DNA from: an uncultured Pelagibacteraceae bacterium
Lineage (GTDB): Bacteria; Pseudomonadota; Alphaproteobacteria; Pelagibacterales; Pelagibacteraceae
Direction of reading: 5' to 3'
DNA: 10,106 nt
Assembly: GCA_902572155.1 (NCBI GenBank)
Contig: CACGET010000033.1
Coordinates: forward strand, 1-10,106
The notes beneath the pieces were generated by a model. The model was not told the DNA's origin. It saw only the letters and a list, made by a program, of their open reading frames with translations, and made no database searches. The translations under genes and the position numbers were made by a program. Of this stretch, positions 1 to 6,760 are shown in pieces; position 1 is the first letter of the stretch; every line of letters starts with the position of its first letter.

Positions 1-659
1 TTAAATTCTGTAATTTTTTCTTTTTTTTGACTAGCATCAATAAAAATAATCTTTATCCCTTTATTTAAAAATGCTAATTCTCTCATTCTTTTAATTAAAA
101 CATTTGGACTAAACTTTATTGAAGAAAATATTTTTTTAGATGGTAGAAAAGTTATTTGAGTTCCACTTTGTTTAGATTTGCCAGATGCTTTTAATGGAGC
201 TTTGGCTTCTCCATCTTTAAATTCTATAAAATATGTTTTACCATCTCGATTAATTTCTAGTTGCAATTTTTCTGAAAGTGCATTTACAACTGAAACTCCA
301 ACCCCATGTAACCCCCCGGAAACTTTATAAGAATCATGATCAAATTTACCTCCAGCATGAAGTTGGGTCATGATTACTTCTGCTGCTGATTTTTTTTCAC
401 CTTTATGCATATCGACCGGAATTCCTCTTCCATCATCTTTTACAGTGATAGTCCCATCCAAGTTAATCTTAACATTTATATTTTTACAATGACCAGCTAA
501 AGCTTCATCGATCGAATTATCAACAACTTCATAAACCATATGATGCAATCCTGTGCCATCATCAGTATCGCCTATATACATACCCGGCCGTTTTCTTACT
601 GCTTCAAGGCCTTTTAAAACTTTAATAGAATCTGCTTGATATGTGTTTATATTTGTCAT
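1..659 (-). CDS. gyrB: DNA gyrase subunit B, N-terminal part (partial)
   Basis: This is the ATPase subunit of the type II topoisomerase that, with GyrA, introduces negative supercoils into DNA. The start ATG is at 657-659 and 219 codons are visible; a full GyrB is about 800 residues, so the toprim and C-terminal parts lie beyond base 1. The visible part is the GHKL ATPase domain. It starts with a typical SIKVLKGLEAVRKRPGMYIG stretch (residues 11-30), then EVVDN (44-48, with E44 as the expected catalytic base and N48 the Mg/ATP ligand), DDGRGIP (75-81), and the glycine-rich ATP lid GGLHGVG (115-121). R138 lies where E. coli has the coumarin-contact arginine R136. The close match to E. coli GyrB favours gyrase over ParE, although the two paralogues share this domain. 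No Shine-Dalgarno sequence precedes the ATG. It follows tRNA-Ser after a 113-base spacer and may be transcribed separately. Confidence 0.96.
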   Translation of the reverse strand, partial: MTNINTYQADSIKVLKGLEAVRKRPGMYIGDTDDGTGLHHMVYEVVDNSIDEALAGHCKNINVKINLDGTITVKDDGRGIPVDMHKGEKKSAAEVIMTQLHAGGKFDHDSYKVSGGLHGVGVSVVNALSEKLQLEINRDGKTYFIEFKDGEAKAPLKASGKSKQSGTQITFLPSKKIFSSIKFSPNVLIKRMRELAFLNKGIKIIFIDASQKKEKITEF

Positions 660-772
660 TTTTAATTACAGGAGAAACTATTTATAACATTTTTTAAAAA
701 AAATTGCTTATTTATATTTGTATAATAGAAGATTTAATTATAAAACACCCCTGAAAATCAAAGTTAATTTAA
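660..772 (-). other. Intergenic spacer between tRNA-Ser and gyrB
   Basis: At 113 bases this is the longest gene-free stretch of the window. It is very AT-rich and includes a T/A palindrome around 690-703. I see no GC-rich hairpin followed by a T run, so no intrinsic terminator for the upstream operon or the tRNA can be called. A weak long-range complementarity exists between 748-753 and 669-674 (six pairs with one G-U), which I do not consider significant. The stretch probably holds the gyrB promoter and 5' leader. Confidence 0.6.
737..742 (-). promoter_or_regulatory. Candidate -10 box for gyrB
   Basis: The minus strand carries a perfect TATAAT here, about 78 bases before the gyrB ATG. A second, weaker candidate (TATTAT) lies at 722-727. 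Neither has a convincing TTGACA-like -35 box at 16-18 bases: the sequence 17 bases upstream of the first is AACTTT. In DNA this AT-rich such hexamers arise often by chance, so this is only a candidate, supported mainly by lying in the one sizeable spacer. Confidence 0.25.
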
Positions 773-862
773 TGGCGGAGAGAATGGGATTCGAACCCAT
801 GATAGAGTTTCCCCTATACACGCTTTCCAAGCGTGCGCCTTCAACCACTCGGCCACCTCTCC
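773..862 (-). tRNA. tRNA-Ser (anticodon GGA)
   Basis: A 90-base class II tRNA reading UCC and UCU codons. The 7-bp acceptor stem GGAGAGG/TCTCTCC ends in a G-U pair, followed by discriminator G and an encoded CCA (773-775). The D arm contains TGGCCGAGTGGTTGAAGGC. The anticodon stem CACGC/GCGTG encloses the 7-base loop TTGGAAA, with the anticodon at 826-828. A long variable arm (ATAGGG, GAAA loop, CTCTAT, six pairs) is the serine/leucine/tyrosine-class signature, and with the GGA anticodon and G73 identifies serine. The T arm is ATGGG-TTCGAAT-CCCAT. The 5' end lies two bases after the lepA stop codon and no promoter is seen in between, so it is probably cut from the operon transcript by RNase P. 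Confidence 0.98.
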
Positions 863-864
863 AA

Positions 865-2673
865 TTATTTTTCTTTTGAAATTTTAAGAACACCAATAAA
901 TGCCTCTTGAGGAATTTCTACTCTTCCAAATTGTTTAGATCTTGCTTTACCTTTTTTCTGCTTTTCTAATAATTTTCTCTTTCTATCAGTGGCTCCACCA
1001 CCATGTATTTTAGTAAGAACATCTTTTTTAAAACCTTTAATAGTTTCTCTAGCAATAATCTTTCCTCCAATTGCAGCCTGGACTGGAATCATAAAATTGT
1101 GTCTTGGTATTAAATCTTTTAGTTTTTCACAAACTTCTCGACCTGTTCTTTGTGCAAAATCCTTATGTATCATCATAGCAAGAGCATCAACAGGTTCTGA
1201 ATTTACTAAAATTCCTAACTTAACTAAATCTCCCTCTCTATGTTCTATAATTTCATAGTCAAAACTAGCATATCCACTTGTCATTGATTTTAATCTATCG
1301 TTAAAATCAAAAACAACTTCATTTAAAGGCAATTCGTAACTTACTACAGCTCTATTTCCTGAATAACTTAAATTATTTTGTATTCCTCTTTTGTCCTGGC
1401 ACATTTTAATTATCGAGCCCAAGTATTCATCAGGAGTAATTATTGTCGCTTTTATCCAAGGTTCCTCAATTAGTCTAATTAATGTTGGATCTGGTAAACT
1501 AGACGGATTATGCAAATCAACAATACTATCATTATTCATATAGATTTTATATACAACGCCTGGGGTGGTAGTTAATAAATTTACATCAAATTCTCTTTCT
1601 AATCTCTCAGTTACAATTTCTAAATGTAATAATCCTAAAAATCCACATCTAAATCCAAGACCCAGTGCAGATGATGACTCAGGTTCAAATGAAAAGCTTG
1701 CATCGTTTAATTGTAGTTTAGCTAAACCATCTTTTAATTTTTGATACTCAGAACTATCTACTGGAAATAGTCCACAAAACACTACCGGCTTACTTGGTTT
1801 AAAACCAGGTAGTGCTTCTTTTAAAGATTTTGTTGCGTCACATATTGTATCGCCAACTTTTGTTTCGGATAAAACTTTTATTCCAGTGGTTATAAAGCCT
1901 ATCTCTCCAGCATTTAACTCGTTGATATCTATAGCCTTTGGCGTAAAAACACCAACTTTTTCAACAATATATTCTTGATTGGTTGACATCATTTTAATTT
2001 TCATATTTTTTGAAATTTTACCATCAATAACTCTTACTAAAATAACAACTCCTAAATATGTATCGTACCAGCTATCTACCAACAAACATTTTAAATCTCC
2101 TAAATTTTCTCCTTTAGGTCCAGGTAAAATAGTAATAATTTTTTCTAAAATATCTTCTATTCCTTCACCTGTTTTTCCAGAGCATGGGATTGCATTTTCT
2201 GTATCAATACCTATTACTTCCTCTATTTGTTTTTTTGTTTTATCTAAATCTGATGCTGGAAGGTCTACCTTGTTTAAAACTGGAACAATTTCATGATCAA
2301 TATCTAACGCTTGATAAACGTTTGCAAGAGTTTGTGCTTCTACCCCCTGTGTACTGTCAACAATTAAAATTGATCCCTCACAAGCATAGAGAGACCTACT
2401 AACCTCATAACTAAAATCTACATGACCTGGAGTATCTATGATATTCAAAATATAATCTTTACCATCTTTTGCCTTATAATTTAGTTTTACTGTCTGGGCC
2501 TTAATTGTAATACCTCTTTCGCGCTCAATATCCATCGAGTCTAAAACTTGAGCTTTCATTTCTCTTTCTGTAAGTCCACCACAACTATGAATAATTCTAT
2601 CTGCTATTGTGGATTTACCATGATCAATATGAGCGATAATCGCAAAGTTTCTAATGTTATCGATATTACTCAT
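865..2673 (-). CDS. lepA: Elongation factor 4 (LepA), ribosome-associated GTPase
   Basis: EF4/LepA is a translational GTPase that binds the ribosome; it has been linked to back-translocation and to 30S subunit biogenesis. At 602 residues it has the usual full length (about 600). GTPase motifs in order: G1 AHIDHGKST (14-22), G2 RGIT (53-56), G3 DTPGH (80-84, with H84 the expected catalytic histidine), G4 NKVD (134-137), and a G5 motif reading SGK (165-167) instead of the common SAK. Domains II, III and V follow, then the LepA-specific C-terminal domain with RKRKLLEKQKKGKARSKQFG and EIPQEAF. The stretch before it reads HGGGATDRK where other LepA proteins have a YGGD-type motif, apparently with one extra residue. 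The ATG follows the pheT stop by five bases and lacks a Shine-Dalgarno sequence, so translation is probably coupled to pheT. The stop lies two bases before tRNA-Ser. Confidence 0.98.
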   Translation of the reverse strand: MSNIDNIRNFAIIAHIDHGKSTIADRIIHSCGGLTEREMKAQVLDSMDIERERGITIKAQTVKLNYKAKDGKDYILNIIDTPGHVDFSYEVSRSLYACEGSILIVDSTQGVEAQTLANVYQALDIDHEIVPVLNKVDLPASDLDKTKKQIEEVIGIDTENAIPCSGKTGEGIEDILEKIITILPGPKGENLGDLKCLLVDSWYDTYLGVVILVRVIDGKISKNMKIKMMSTNQEYIVEKVGVFTPKAIDINELNAGEIGFITTGIKVLSETKVGDTICDATKSLKEALPGFKPSKPVVFCGLFPVDSSEYQKLKDGLAKLQLNDASFSFEPESSSALGLGFRCGFLGLLHLEIVTERLEREFDVNLLTTTPGVVYKIYMNNDSIVDLHNPSSLPDPTLIRLIEEPWIKATIITPDEYLGSIIKMCQDKRGIQNNLSYSGNRAVVSYELPLNEVVFDFNDRLKSMTSGYASFDYEIIEHREGDLVKLGILVNSEPVDALAMMIHKDFAQRTGREVCEKLKDLIPRHNFMIPVQAAIGGKIIARETIKGFKKDVLTKIHGGGATDRKRKLLEKQKKGKARSKQFGRVEIPQEAFIGVLKISKEK

Positions 2674-2678
2674 TTTTT

Positions 2679-5087
2679 TTAAGAGCGTATCTTGGCACCA
2701 GTTTTGTTTTCAACTGTTTTTATTATAGATTTGTTAATGTTTTCTAAATCATTGTCATTCAATGTTTTTTCAAATGATTGTATAGTTACACTAATTGCTA
2801 TTGATTTTTGATTTTTTGGAATGTTTTCACCCTCATAGACATCAAAAATTTTAATGTTACTTATTAGTTTTTGATCCACACTCGAGATAACATTAATTAA
2901 ATCTTGCGCTTTAACTTCTTTATTAACTACAAAAGCAAAGTCTCTCTCAGATTTTTGATAGTCTGAGACTTCAAATTTAGTTTTTTGGTCTTTTAATTTT
3001 TTTTTTGGTAATTTTAAATTATCTAAAAAAATTTCAAAACCCACTAAAGAATCAGTTTTAATATCAATTTTTTTCATAATATTTGGATGCATCTCACCAA
3101 AATATGCTGCTATCTGATCTTTACCTTTATTTAAAAATAATCTGCCTGATTTACCTGGGTGGTAGTAATTTGGTGTTTCGGTATCCACAAAAAATTTATC
3201 TGAATTATACCCTGCCTCAACTAAAGTTTGAATTACATCTCTTTTAACATCAAATACATCAACACTTCTCTCTTTTTCAATCCACGATAATCTTGATCTT
3301 TTTCCCGCTGACAAACCACAAACTACCGTGTTTTGTTCGCCTGGATTTGAACCAGTAAAAATCGGCCCTATTTCAAATATTGATAAATCTTTAAAACCTC
3401 TATCAAGATTTTTATTCATATACATAATTAAATTTGAAAATATTGAGTTTCTTAAAACTCCTAGCTCTGAACTTATGGGATTTATAATTTTAATTTCTTG
3501 ATTTTTATCTTTAAAATGATCATTATAATTTGAGTCAGTAAATGACCATGTTATTGACTCCAAATAACCTTTCGAAGCAATTGCTCTTTGAAAGAAATGA
3601 AATAACTTTTGTGGCTGAGTAAGGGTAGATTTGGATCTTTCTTTGATAGGATCAATAATTTTTATTTTATCATACCCAGTTATTCTTACCAACTCTTCTA
3701 CAATATCTATTTCTTGCGAAATATCTGGTCTCCATGTTGGGATAGTTAATTTTAAATATTTTTTTTTTTTTTTAATTATAAAACCAAGGTCTTCTAAAAT
3801 TTTATATATTTCCTTTGTTGAAATTTTAAATCCAGTTATTTTTTCAAATAAATTAATGTCAAATTTTAAGGTTTTAATTTTCTTTGTTTCAATTTTTTGA
3901 ATATCAATTTTACTAATTTCTCCACCACAAATCTCTTTGATTAATAGTGCTGCTTTATTTAGTCCATCTTCAATAGATGATGGGTCAATGCCTCTTTCAA
4001 ACCTAAACTTTGCATCTGTATCTAGGTTTAATTTTTTTGATGTCTTTCTAATAGAAGCAGGCTCAAAATATGCAGACTCCAATAAAATGTTTTTAGTGTC
4101 AAACTCTGTACCAGATCTTGTGCCTCCAATAATTCCACCTAATCCCAATACACCCTTGCCATCACTAATCACACACATACCATCATCTAATTTATAATTT
4201 TTATTATCTAAAGCTGTAAATTCTTCTCCTGATTTCGAATTTCTAACTATAATACCTTTTTCAATTTTATCAGCATCATAGGCATGTAAAGGGCGATTAA
4301 TATCAAGCATTACGTAATTAGTAATATCAACTATTGCTGAAATTGGCTTTTGACCAATTGAAATTAATTTATCTTTTAACCATTTAGGACTTTCAATATT
4401 TTTTGCATTAGTGATTAGACAACTACCAAAAGAACTACATGCTTGATTTTTTTCTTTATTAATTTTTACTTTTACAGTTTGCTCAATATTTGACTTAAAT
4501 TTTTTTTTTTTTACATCTTTTAATTTTCCAAAACCTGCAGCAGCAAGATCTCTAGCTATTCCTTTTACTCCAAGACAATCTGGTCTATTGGGAGTGATTG
4601 ACAGATCTATAAGATTAGAGTCTGATTTTGAAAAATAACTTTTTCCAATTTTCTTTTCATGCTTTTTTGACGATAATTGTATTATTCCATCACTTTCATT
4701 GGATAAATTTAATTCAGATTCTGAGCAAAGCATTCCATAAGAAGTAACTTCTCTAATTTTAGCCACCACTAACTTTACTTTATTTTTTGGAATAATAGCT
4801 CCAGGAGGGGCATATACTGTTATCAATCCCTCTCTTGCATTAGGCGCGCCACATACAACTTTTTTAATATCCTTTTCTCCTACATCAACTTCGCAAACTT
4901 TAAGTCGGTCTGCATTTGGATGTTTTTCTGTCTTTAAAATTTTTGCTACTTTGAATACATCAAGTCCAGCAGATAAGTTCTCTACACTTTCAACCTCAAG
5001 ACCAACATTTGTTAACTGTTCTAAAAGTTTATCTTCATTAAACTTTGTATCTAAATGATCTTTTAACCAGTCAAATGTGATTTTCAT
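2679..5087 (-). CDS. pheT: Phenylalanyl-tRNA synthetase, beta subunit
   Basis: This is the large subunit of the cytoplasmic (alpha-beta)2 enzyme that charges tRNA-Phe; the beta subunit binds tRNA and edits mischarged Tyr-tRNA. At 802 residues it has full bacterial length (E. coli about 795). Domains in order: N-terminal segment; OB-fold tRNA-binding domain (about 43-150, with KHPNADRL, VCGAPN, SYGMLCSESEL); B3/B4 editing domain (about 215-390), in which H268, E337 and T357 align with the E. coli editing-site residues H261, E334 and T354; B5 domain with IPTWRPDI and D455, D461, E464, E465 as expected Mg ligands; catalytic-like core (about 490-690); C-terminal ferredoxin-fold anticodon-binding domain (about 705-802). 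The ATG overlaps the pheS stop in an ATGA. Five consecutive AAA codons (K439-K443) and a second 13-A tract (from V192) are unusual homopolymers for an intact gene. Confidence 0.98.
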   Translation of the reverse strand: MKITFDWLKDHLDTKFNEDKLLEQLTNVGLEVESVENLSAGLDVFKVAKILKTEKHPNADRLKVCEVDVGEKDIKKVVCGAPNAREGLITVYAPPGAIIPKNKVKLVVAKIREVTSYGMLCSESELNLSNESDGIIQLSSKKHEKKIGKSYFSKSDSNLIDLSITPNRPDCLGVKGIARDLAAAGFGKLKDVKKKKFKSNIEQTVKVKINKEKNQACSSFGSCLITNAKNIESPKWLKDKLISIGQKPISAIVDITNYVMLDINRPLHAYDADKIEKGIIVRNSKSGEEFTALDNKNYKLDDGMCVISDGKGVLGLGGIIGGTRSGTEFDTKNILLESAYFEPASIRKTSKKLNLDTDAKFRFERGIDPSSIEDGLNKAALLIKEICGGEISKIDIQKIETKKIKTLKFDINLFEKITGFKISTKEIYKILEDLGFIIKKKKKYLKLTIPTWRPDISQEIDIVEELVRITGYDKIKIIDPIKERSKSTLTQPQKLFHFFQRAIASKGYLESITWSFTDSNYNDHFKDKNQEIKIINPISSELGVLRNSIFSNLIMYMNKNLDRGFKDLSIFEIGPIFTGSNPGEQNTVVCGLSAGKRSRLSWIEKERSVDVFDVKRDVIQTLVEAGYNSDKFFVDTETPNYYHPGKSGRLFLNKGKDQIAAYFGEMHPNIMKKIDIKTDSLVGFEIFLDNLKLPKKKLKDQKTKFEVSDYQKSERDFAFVVNKEVKAQDLINVISSVDQKLISNIKIFDVYEGENIPKNQKSIAISVTIQSFEKTLNDNDLENINKSIIKTVENKTGAKIRS
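3759..3773 (-). repeat. 15-base A homopolymer inside pheT
   Basis: On the coding strand this is 15 uninterrupted A, exactly five AAA codons (Lys439-Lys443) at the beginning of the B5 region. Tracts this long are known substrates for RNA-polymerase and ribosome slippage and for replication slippage. The reading frame is intact on both sides as sequenced. Confidence 0.9.
4500..4512 (-). repeat. 13-base A homopolymer inside pheT
   Basis: On the coding strand the last A of the Val192 codon GTA and four AAA codons (Lys193-Lys196) make 13 consecutive A, in the linker between the OB-fold domain and the editing domain. The frame is intact as sequenced. Confidence 0.9.
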
Positions 5088-6151
5088 CGACTCAAGCCTC
5101 TATAATTTGTTGGTACATCTAAAGGATCAAAACCAAAATGATTTAGCCATCTATAATCATTATCAAAGAAAGCTCTTAAGTCATTAATACCATATTTAAG
5201 CATTGCTAATCTATCAATCCCTATTCCAAATGCATACCCTTGATACTTTGATGGATCCACTTTTACATTTTTCAAAACATTGGGATGAACCATTCCACAC
5301 CCTAATATTTCAAGCCATTGATTGCCTTCTCCAATTATAATTTTACCGTCTTTAATTTCATAACCAATATCTACTTCCGCTGATGGTTCTGTAAATGGAA
5401 AATGACTTGGTCTAAATCTCATTGCAATTTTTTTAACTTCAAAAAACTCTTTAATAAAATAATTTAAACAGCCCTTTAGATGTGCCATATTAATATTTTT
5501 GTCTATATGCAAACCTTCTACTTGATGAAACATTGGTGCATGTGTTTGGTCACTATCAGATCTATAAGTTCTTCCTGGAGCAATAATTTTAAATGGAGGT
5601 TTATCCTTTAACATTGTTCTAACTTGAACTGGAGATGTGTGTGTTCTTAATAAAATTTCTTTATTCTCATCAAGATAAAATGTATCATGCATATCTCTTG
5701 CTGGGTGATTATCGGGAGTATTTAAAGCTGTGAAATTATTATACTCATTTTCAATGTCTGGTCCCTCTTCAACACTAAAGCCTATTTCTGAAAAGATTGA
5801 TGAAATCTCATCAATAGTTTGTGAGACTGGATGAATTTTACCTCTAACAAATGATCTTTCTGGAAGGGTTACGTCGATTTTTTCATTTTCTAATTTTTGA
5901 TTTATCTTTTTTGACTCAATTTCGTTATTTTTATTAGTTATTAAGTTTTGTAACTCGTCCTTAATTAAATTAAGATCTGATGCAAATTTTTTTCTATCTG
6001 TCTCCGGTATAGATCTCATATTTTTGAATTGAGAAGAAATTAAACCGTTTTTTCCAAAAAGCTCTGTTTTAATTTGATTTATTTCATCCAAACTTAAATT
6101 GCTATTAAGTTTAGTATGATATTTTTCTTTTATATTTTTTAAGTCAGACAT
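5084..6151 (-). CDS. pheS: Phenylalanyl-tRNA synthetase, alpha (catalytic) subunit
   Basis: This class II synthetase subunit activates phenylalanine with ATP and transfers it to tRNA-Phe, working with the PheT beta subunit. It has 355 residues, slightly longer than E. coli PheS (327). An N-terminal helical, coiled-coil-like arm (about 1-90) that contacts tRNA is followed by the class II core: motif 1 region HPVSQTIDEISSIFSEIGF (107-125), motif 2 region with LLRTHTSPVQVR (167-178) and GRTYRSD (193-199), FHQVEGLHID (208-217), FTEPSAEVD (253-261, with E255 the expected Mg ligand) and motif 3 GIGIDRLAMLKYG (309-321). A307 sits where E. coli has A294 in the amino-acid pocket. The ATG is the first usable start after an in-frame TAA four codons upstream. 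It lies 43 bases after rplT; an AGG-containing stretch 13-16 bases upstream is too far for a standard ribosome binding site. The TGA overlaps the pheT ATG by four bases. Confidence 0.98.
   Translation of the reverse strand: MSDLKNIKEKYHTKLNSNLSLDEINQIKTELFGKNGLISSQFKNMRSIPETDRKKFASDLNLIKDELQNLITNKNNEIESKKINQKLENEKIDVTLPERSFVRGKIHPVSQTIDEISSIFSEIGFSVEEGPDIENEYNNFTALNTPDNHPARDMHDTFYLDENKEILLRTHTSPVQVRTMLKDKPPFKIIAPGRTYRSDSDQTHAPMFHQVEGLHIDKNINMAHLKGCLNYFIKEFFEVKKIAMRFRPSHFPFTEPSAEVDIGYEIKDGKIIIGEGNQWLEILGCGMVHPNVLKNVKVDPSKYQGYAFGIGIDRLAMLKYGINDLRAFFDNDYRWLNHFGFDPLDVPTNYRGLSR
5097..5101 (-). promoter_or_regulatory. Shine-Dalgarno sequence of pheT
   Basis: AGAGG lies nine bases before the pheT ATG, inside the last codons of pheS. 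It is one of only two plausible Shine-Dalgarno sequences at a standard distance in the window. Together with the ATGA stop-start overlap it supports coupled synthesis of the two synthetase subunits. Confidence 0.5.
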
Positions 6152-6160
6152 ATTGGTAGA

Positions 6161-6179
6161 TTATTTCCTCAAGAAATAA
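6161..6179 (-). repeat. Small inverted repeat in the rplT-pheS spacer
   Basis: TTATTTC and GAAATAA form a perfect 7-bp stem around the 5-base loop TTGAG (minus strand), 10 bases before the pheS start. With a single G-C pair it is weak, and no T run follows it, so it does not look like a terminator. When formed, the stem and loop would cover the only purine-rich GAGG upstream of pheS. Confidence 0.4.
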
Positions 6180-6194
6180 AAACAATAGAGAAGA

Positions 6195-6551
6195 TTAATT
6201 TAAAGCGGATTGTGCTTTTTGTACAATTGATTTAAATGCTTCTGGGCTATCATAAGCAATTTCAGCAAGAATTTTTCTATCAATTTCAATGCCACACTTA
6301 CTTAAACCGTTAATAAATCTTGAATAAGTCATGCCTTCGGCTCTTACTCCAGCATTGATTCTTTGTATCCATAAAGATTTAAAATCTCTTTTTTTATTCC
6401 TTCTATCTCTGTAAGCATATTGCATAGCTTTTTCCATTGCTTGCTTAGCTACTCTGATGGTGTTTTTTCTTCTTCCCCACTGACCTTTAACAGCTTTTAA
6501 AACTTTTTTATGTTTAGCTTTACTAGTGACGCCTCTCTTAACTCTTGCCAT
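6195..6551 (-). CDS. rplT: Large ribosomal subunit protein bL20
   Basis: bL20 binds 23S rRNA and is needed early in 50S assembly; in several bacteria it also represses its own operon by binding the mRNA. The 118 residues are the normal length. The strongly basic N-terminal arm (MARVKRGVTSKAKHKKVLK) and the following GRRKNTIRVAKQAMEKAMQY stretch are family hallmarks, as are SLWIQRINAGVR (64-75) and the C-terminal globular part that carries the RNA-binding and regulatory surface. Residues 24-25 read QW in the KGQWGRRKN loop, where many relatives carry two tyrosines or similar. The ATG follows the rpmI stop by two bases and has a good AGAGG ribosome binding site six bases upstream, inside the rpmI end. 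Tight coupling to rpmI is therefore likely. Confidence 0.98.
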   Translation of the reverse strand: MARVKRGVTSKAKHKKVLKAVKGQWGRRKNTIRVAKQAMEKAMQYAYRDRRNKKRDFKSLWIQRINAGVRAEGMTYSRFINGLSKCGIEIDRKILAEIAYDSPEAFKSIVQKAQSALN

Positions 6552-6553
6552 TA

Positions 6554-6760
6554 TTAACCTCTTAAACTGTAAGGCATATACGATTTAACAATTTTTCCGT
6601 CTTGTTTTGACATCGTTGTTGTGCCTCTTAATTTTCTTATTTGAGAATTTGTTCTTTTAATCATGCCGTGTCTCTTGCCAGCTTGAGCAGTAATAACTTT
6701 TCCCTTTGCAGATATTTTAAATCTTTTTTTTGCTGAGCTTTTTGTTTTTAATTTTGGCAT
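6554..6760 (-). CDS. rpmI: Large ribosomal subunit protein bL35
   Basis: A small, very basic 50S protein that packs into 23S rRNA. The 68 residues match the family (about 65), with the typical start MPKLKTKSSAKKRFK and the central GKRHGMIKRTNSQIRKLRG (residues 28-46). The conserved MPKLKT beginning fixes the start codon. There is no Shine-Dalgarno sequence at a normal distance: the nearest AGAGG is 40 bases upstream (6801-6805). The bases immediately before the start, including the A of ATG, are one arm of a long-range inverted repeat whose other arm lies in the end of infC. Translation of rpmI may therefore depend on ribosomes finishing infC, or be a control point for bL20. Confidence 0.97.
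   Translation of the reverse strand: MPKLKTKSSAKKRFKISAKGKVITAQAGKRHGMIKRTNSQIRKLRGTTTMSKQDGKIVKSYMPYSLRG
6558..6562 (-). promoter_or_regulatory. Shine-Dalgarno sequence of rplT
   Basis: AGAGG ends six bases before the rplT ATG and is formed by the Arg67-Gly68 codons of rpmI. It is the best-placed ribosome binding site in the window, which contrasts with the missing one at rpmI. Confidence 0.6.

Noticed and set aside
1..659. The partial topoisomerase gene as parE
   Set aside because: The N-terminal sequence follows E. coli GyrB closely residue by residue (RKRPGMYIGDTDDGTGLHHM and onward), although the missing C-terminal part would be needed for absolute proof.
704..726. Plus-strand promoter-like pair TTGCTT and TATAAT
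   Set aside because: The spacer is only 11 bases and there is no plus-strand gene to serve.
669..753. Long-range pairing of CAGGGG and CTCCTG in the tRNA-gyrB spacer as a regulatory fold
   Set aside because: Only six pairs including a G-U across about 74 bases; this is expected by chance.
989..4197. Plus-strand open frames inside lepA and pheT (for example 989-1258, 1979-2296, 3631-3900, 3937-4197)
   Set aside because: They lie entirely within clearly recognisable minus-strand genes, match no family I know, and have no ribosome binding site; they are antisense shadows.
2679..5087. Frameshift or pseudogene in pheT because of the A15 and A13 tracts
   Set aside because: The frame is intact over all 802 residues and every expected domain and key residue is present after both tracts.
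6161..6179. Inverted repeat before pheS as a terminator or attenuator
   Set aside because: The stem has one G-C pair and no following T run on the minus strand; pheS-pheT must be transcribed through it.
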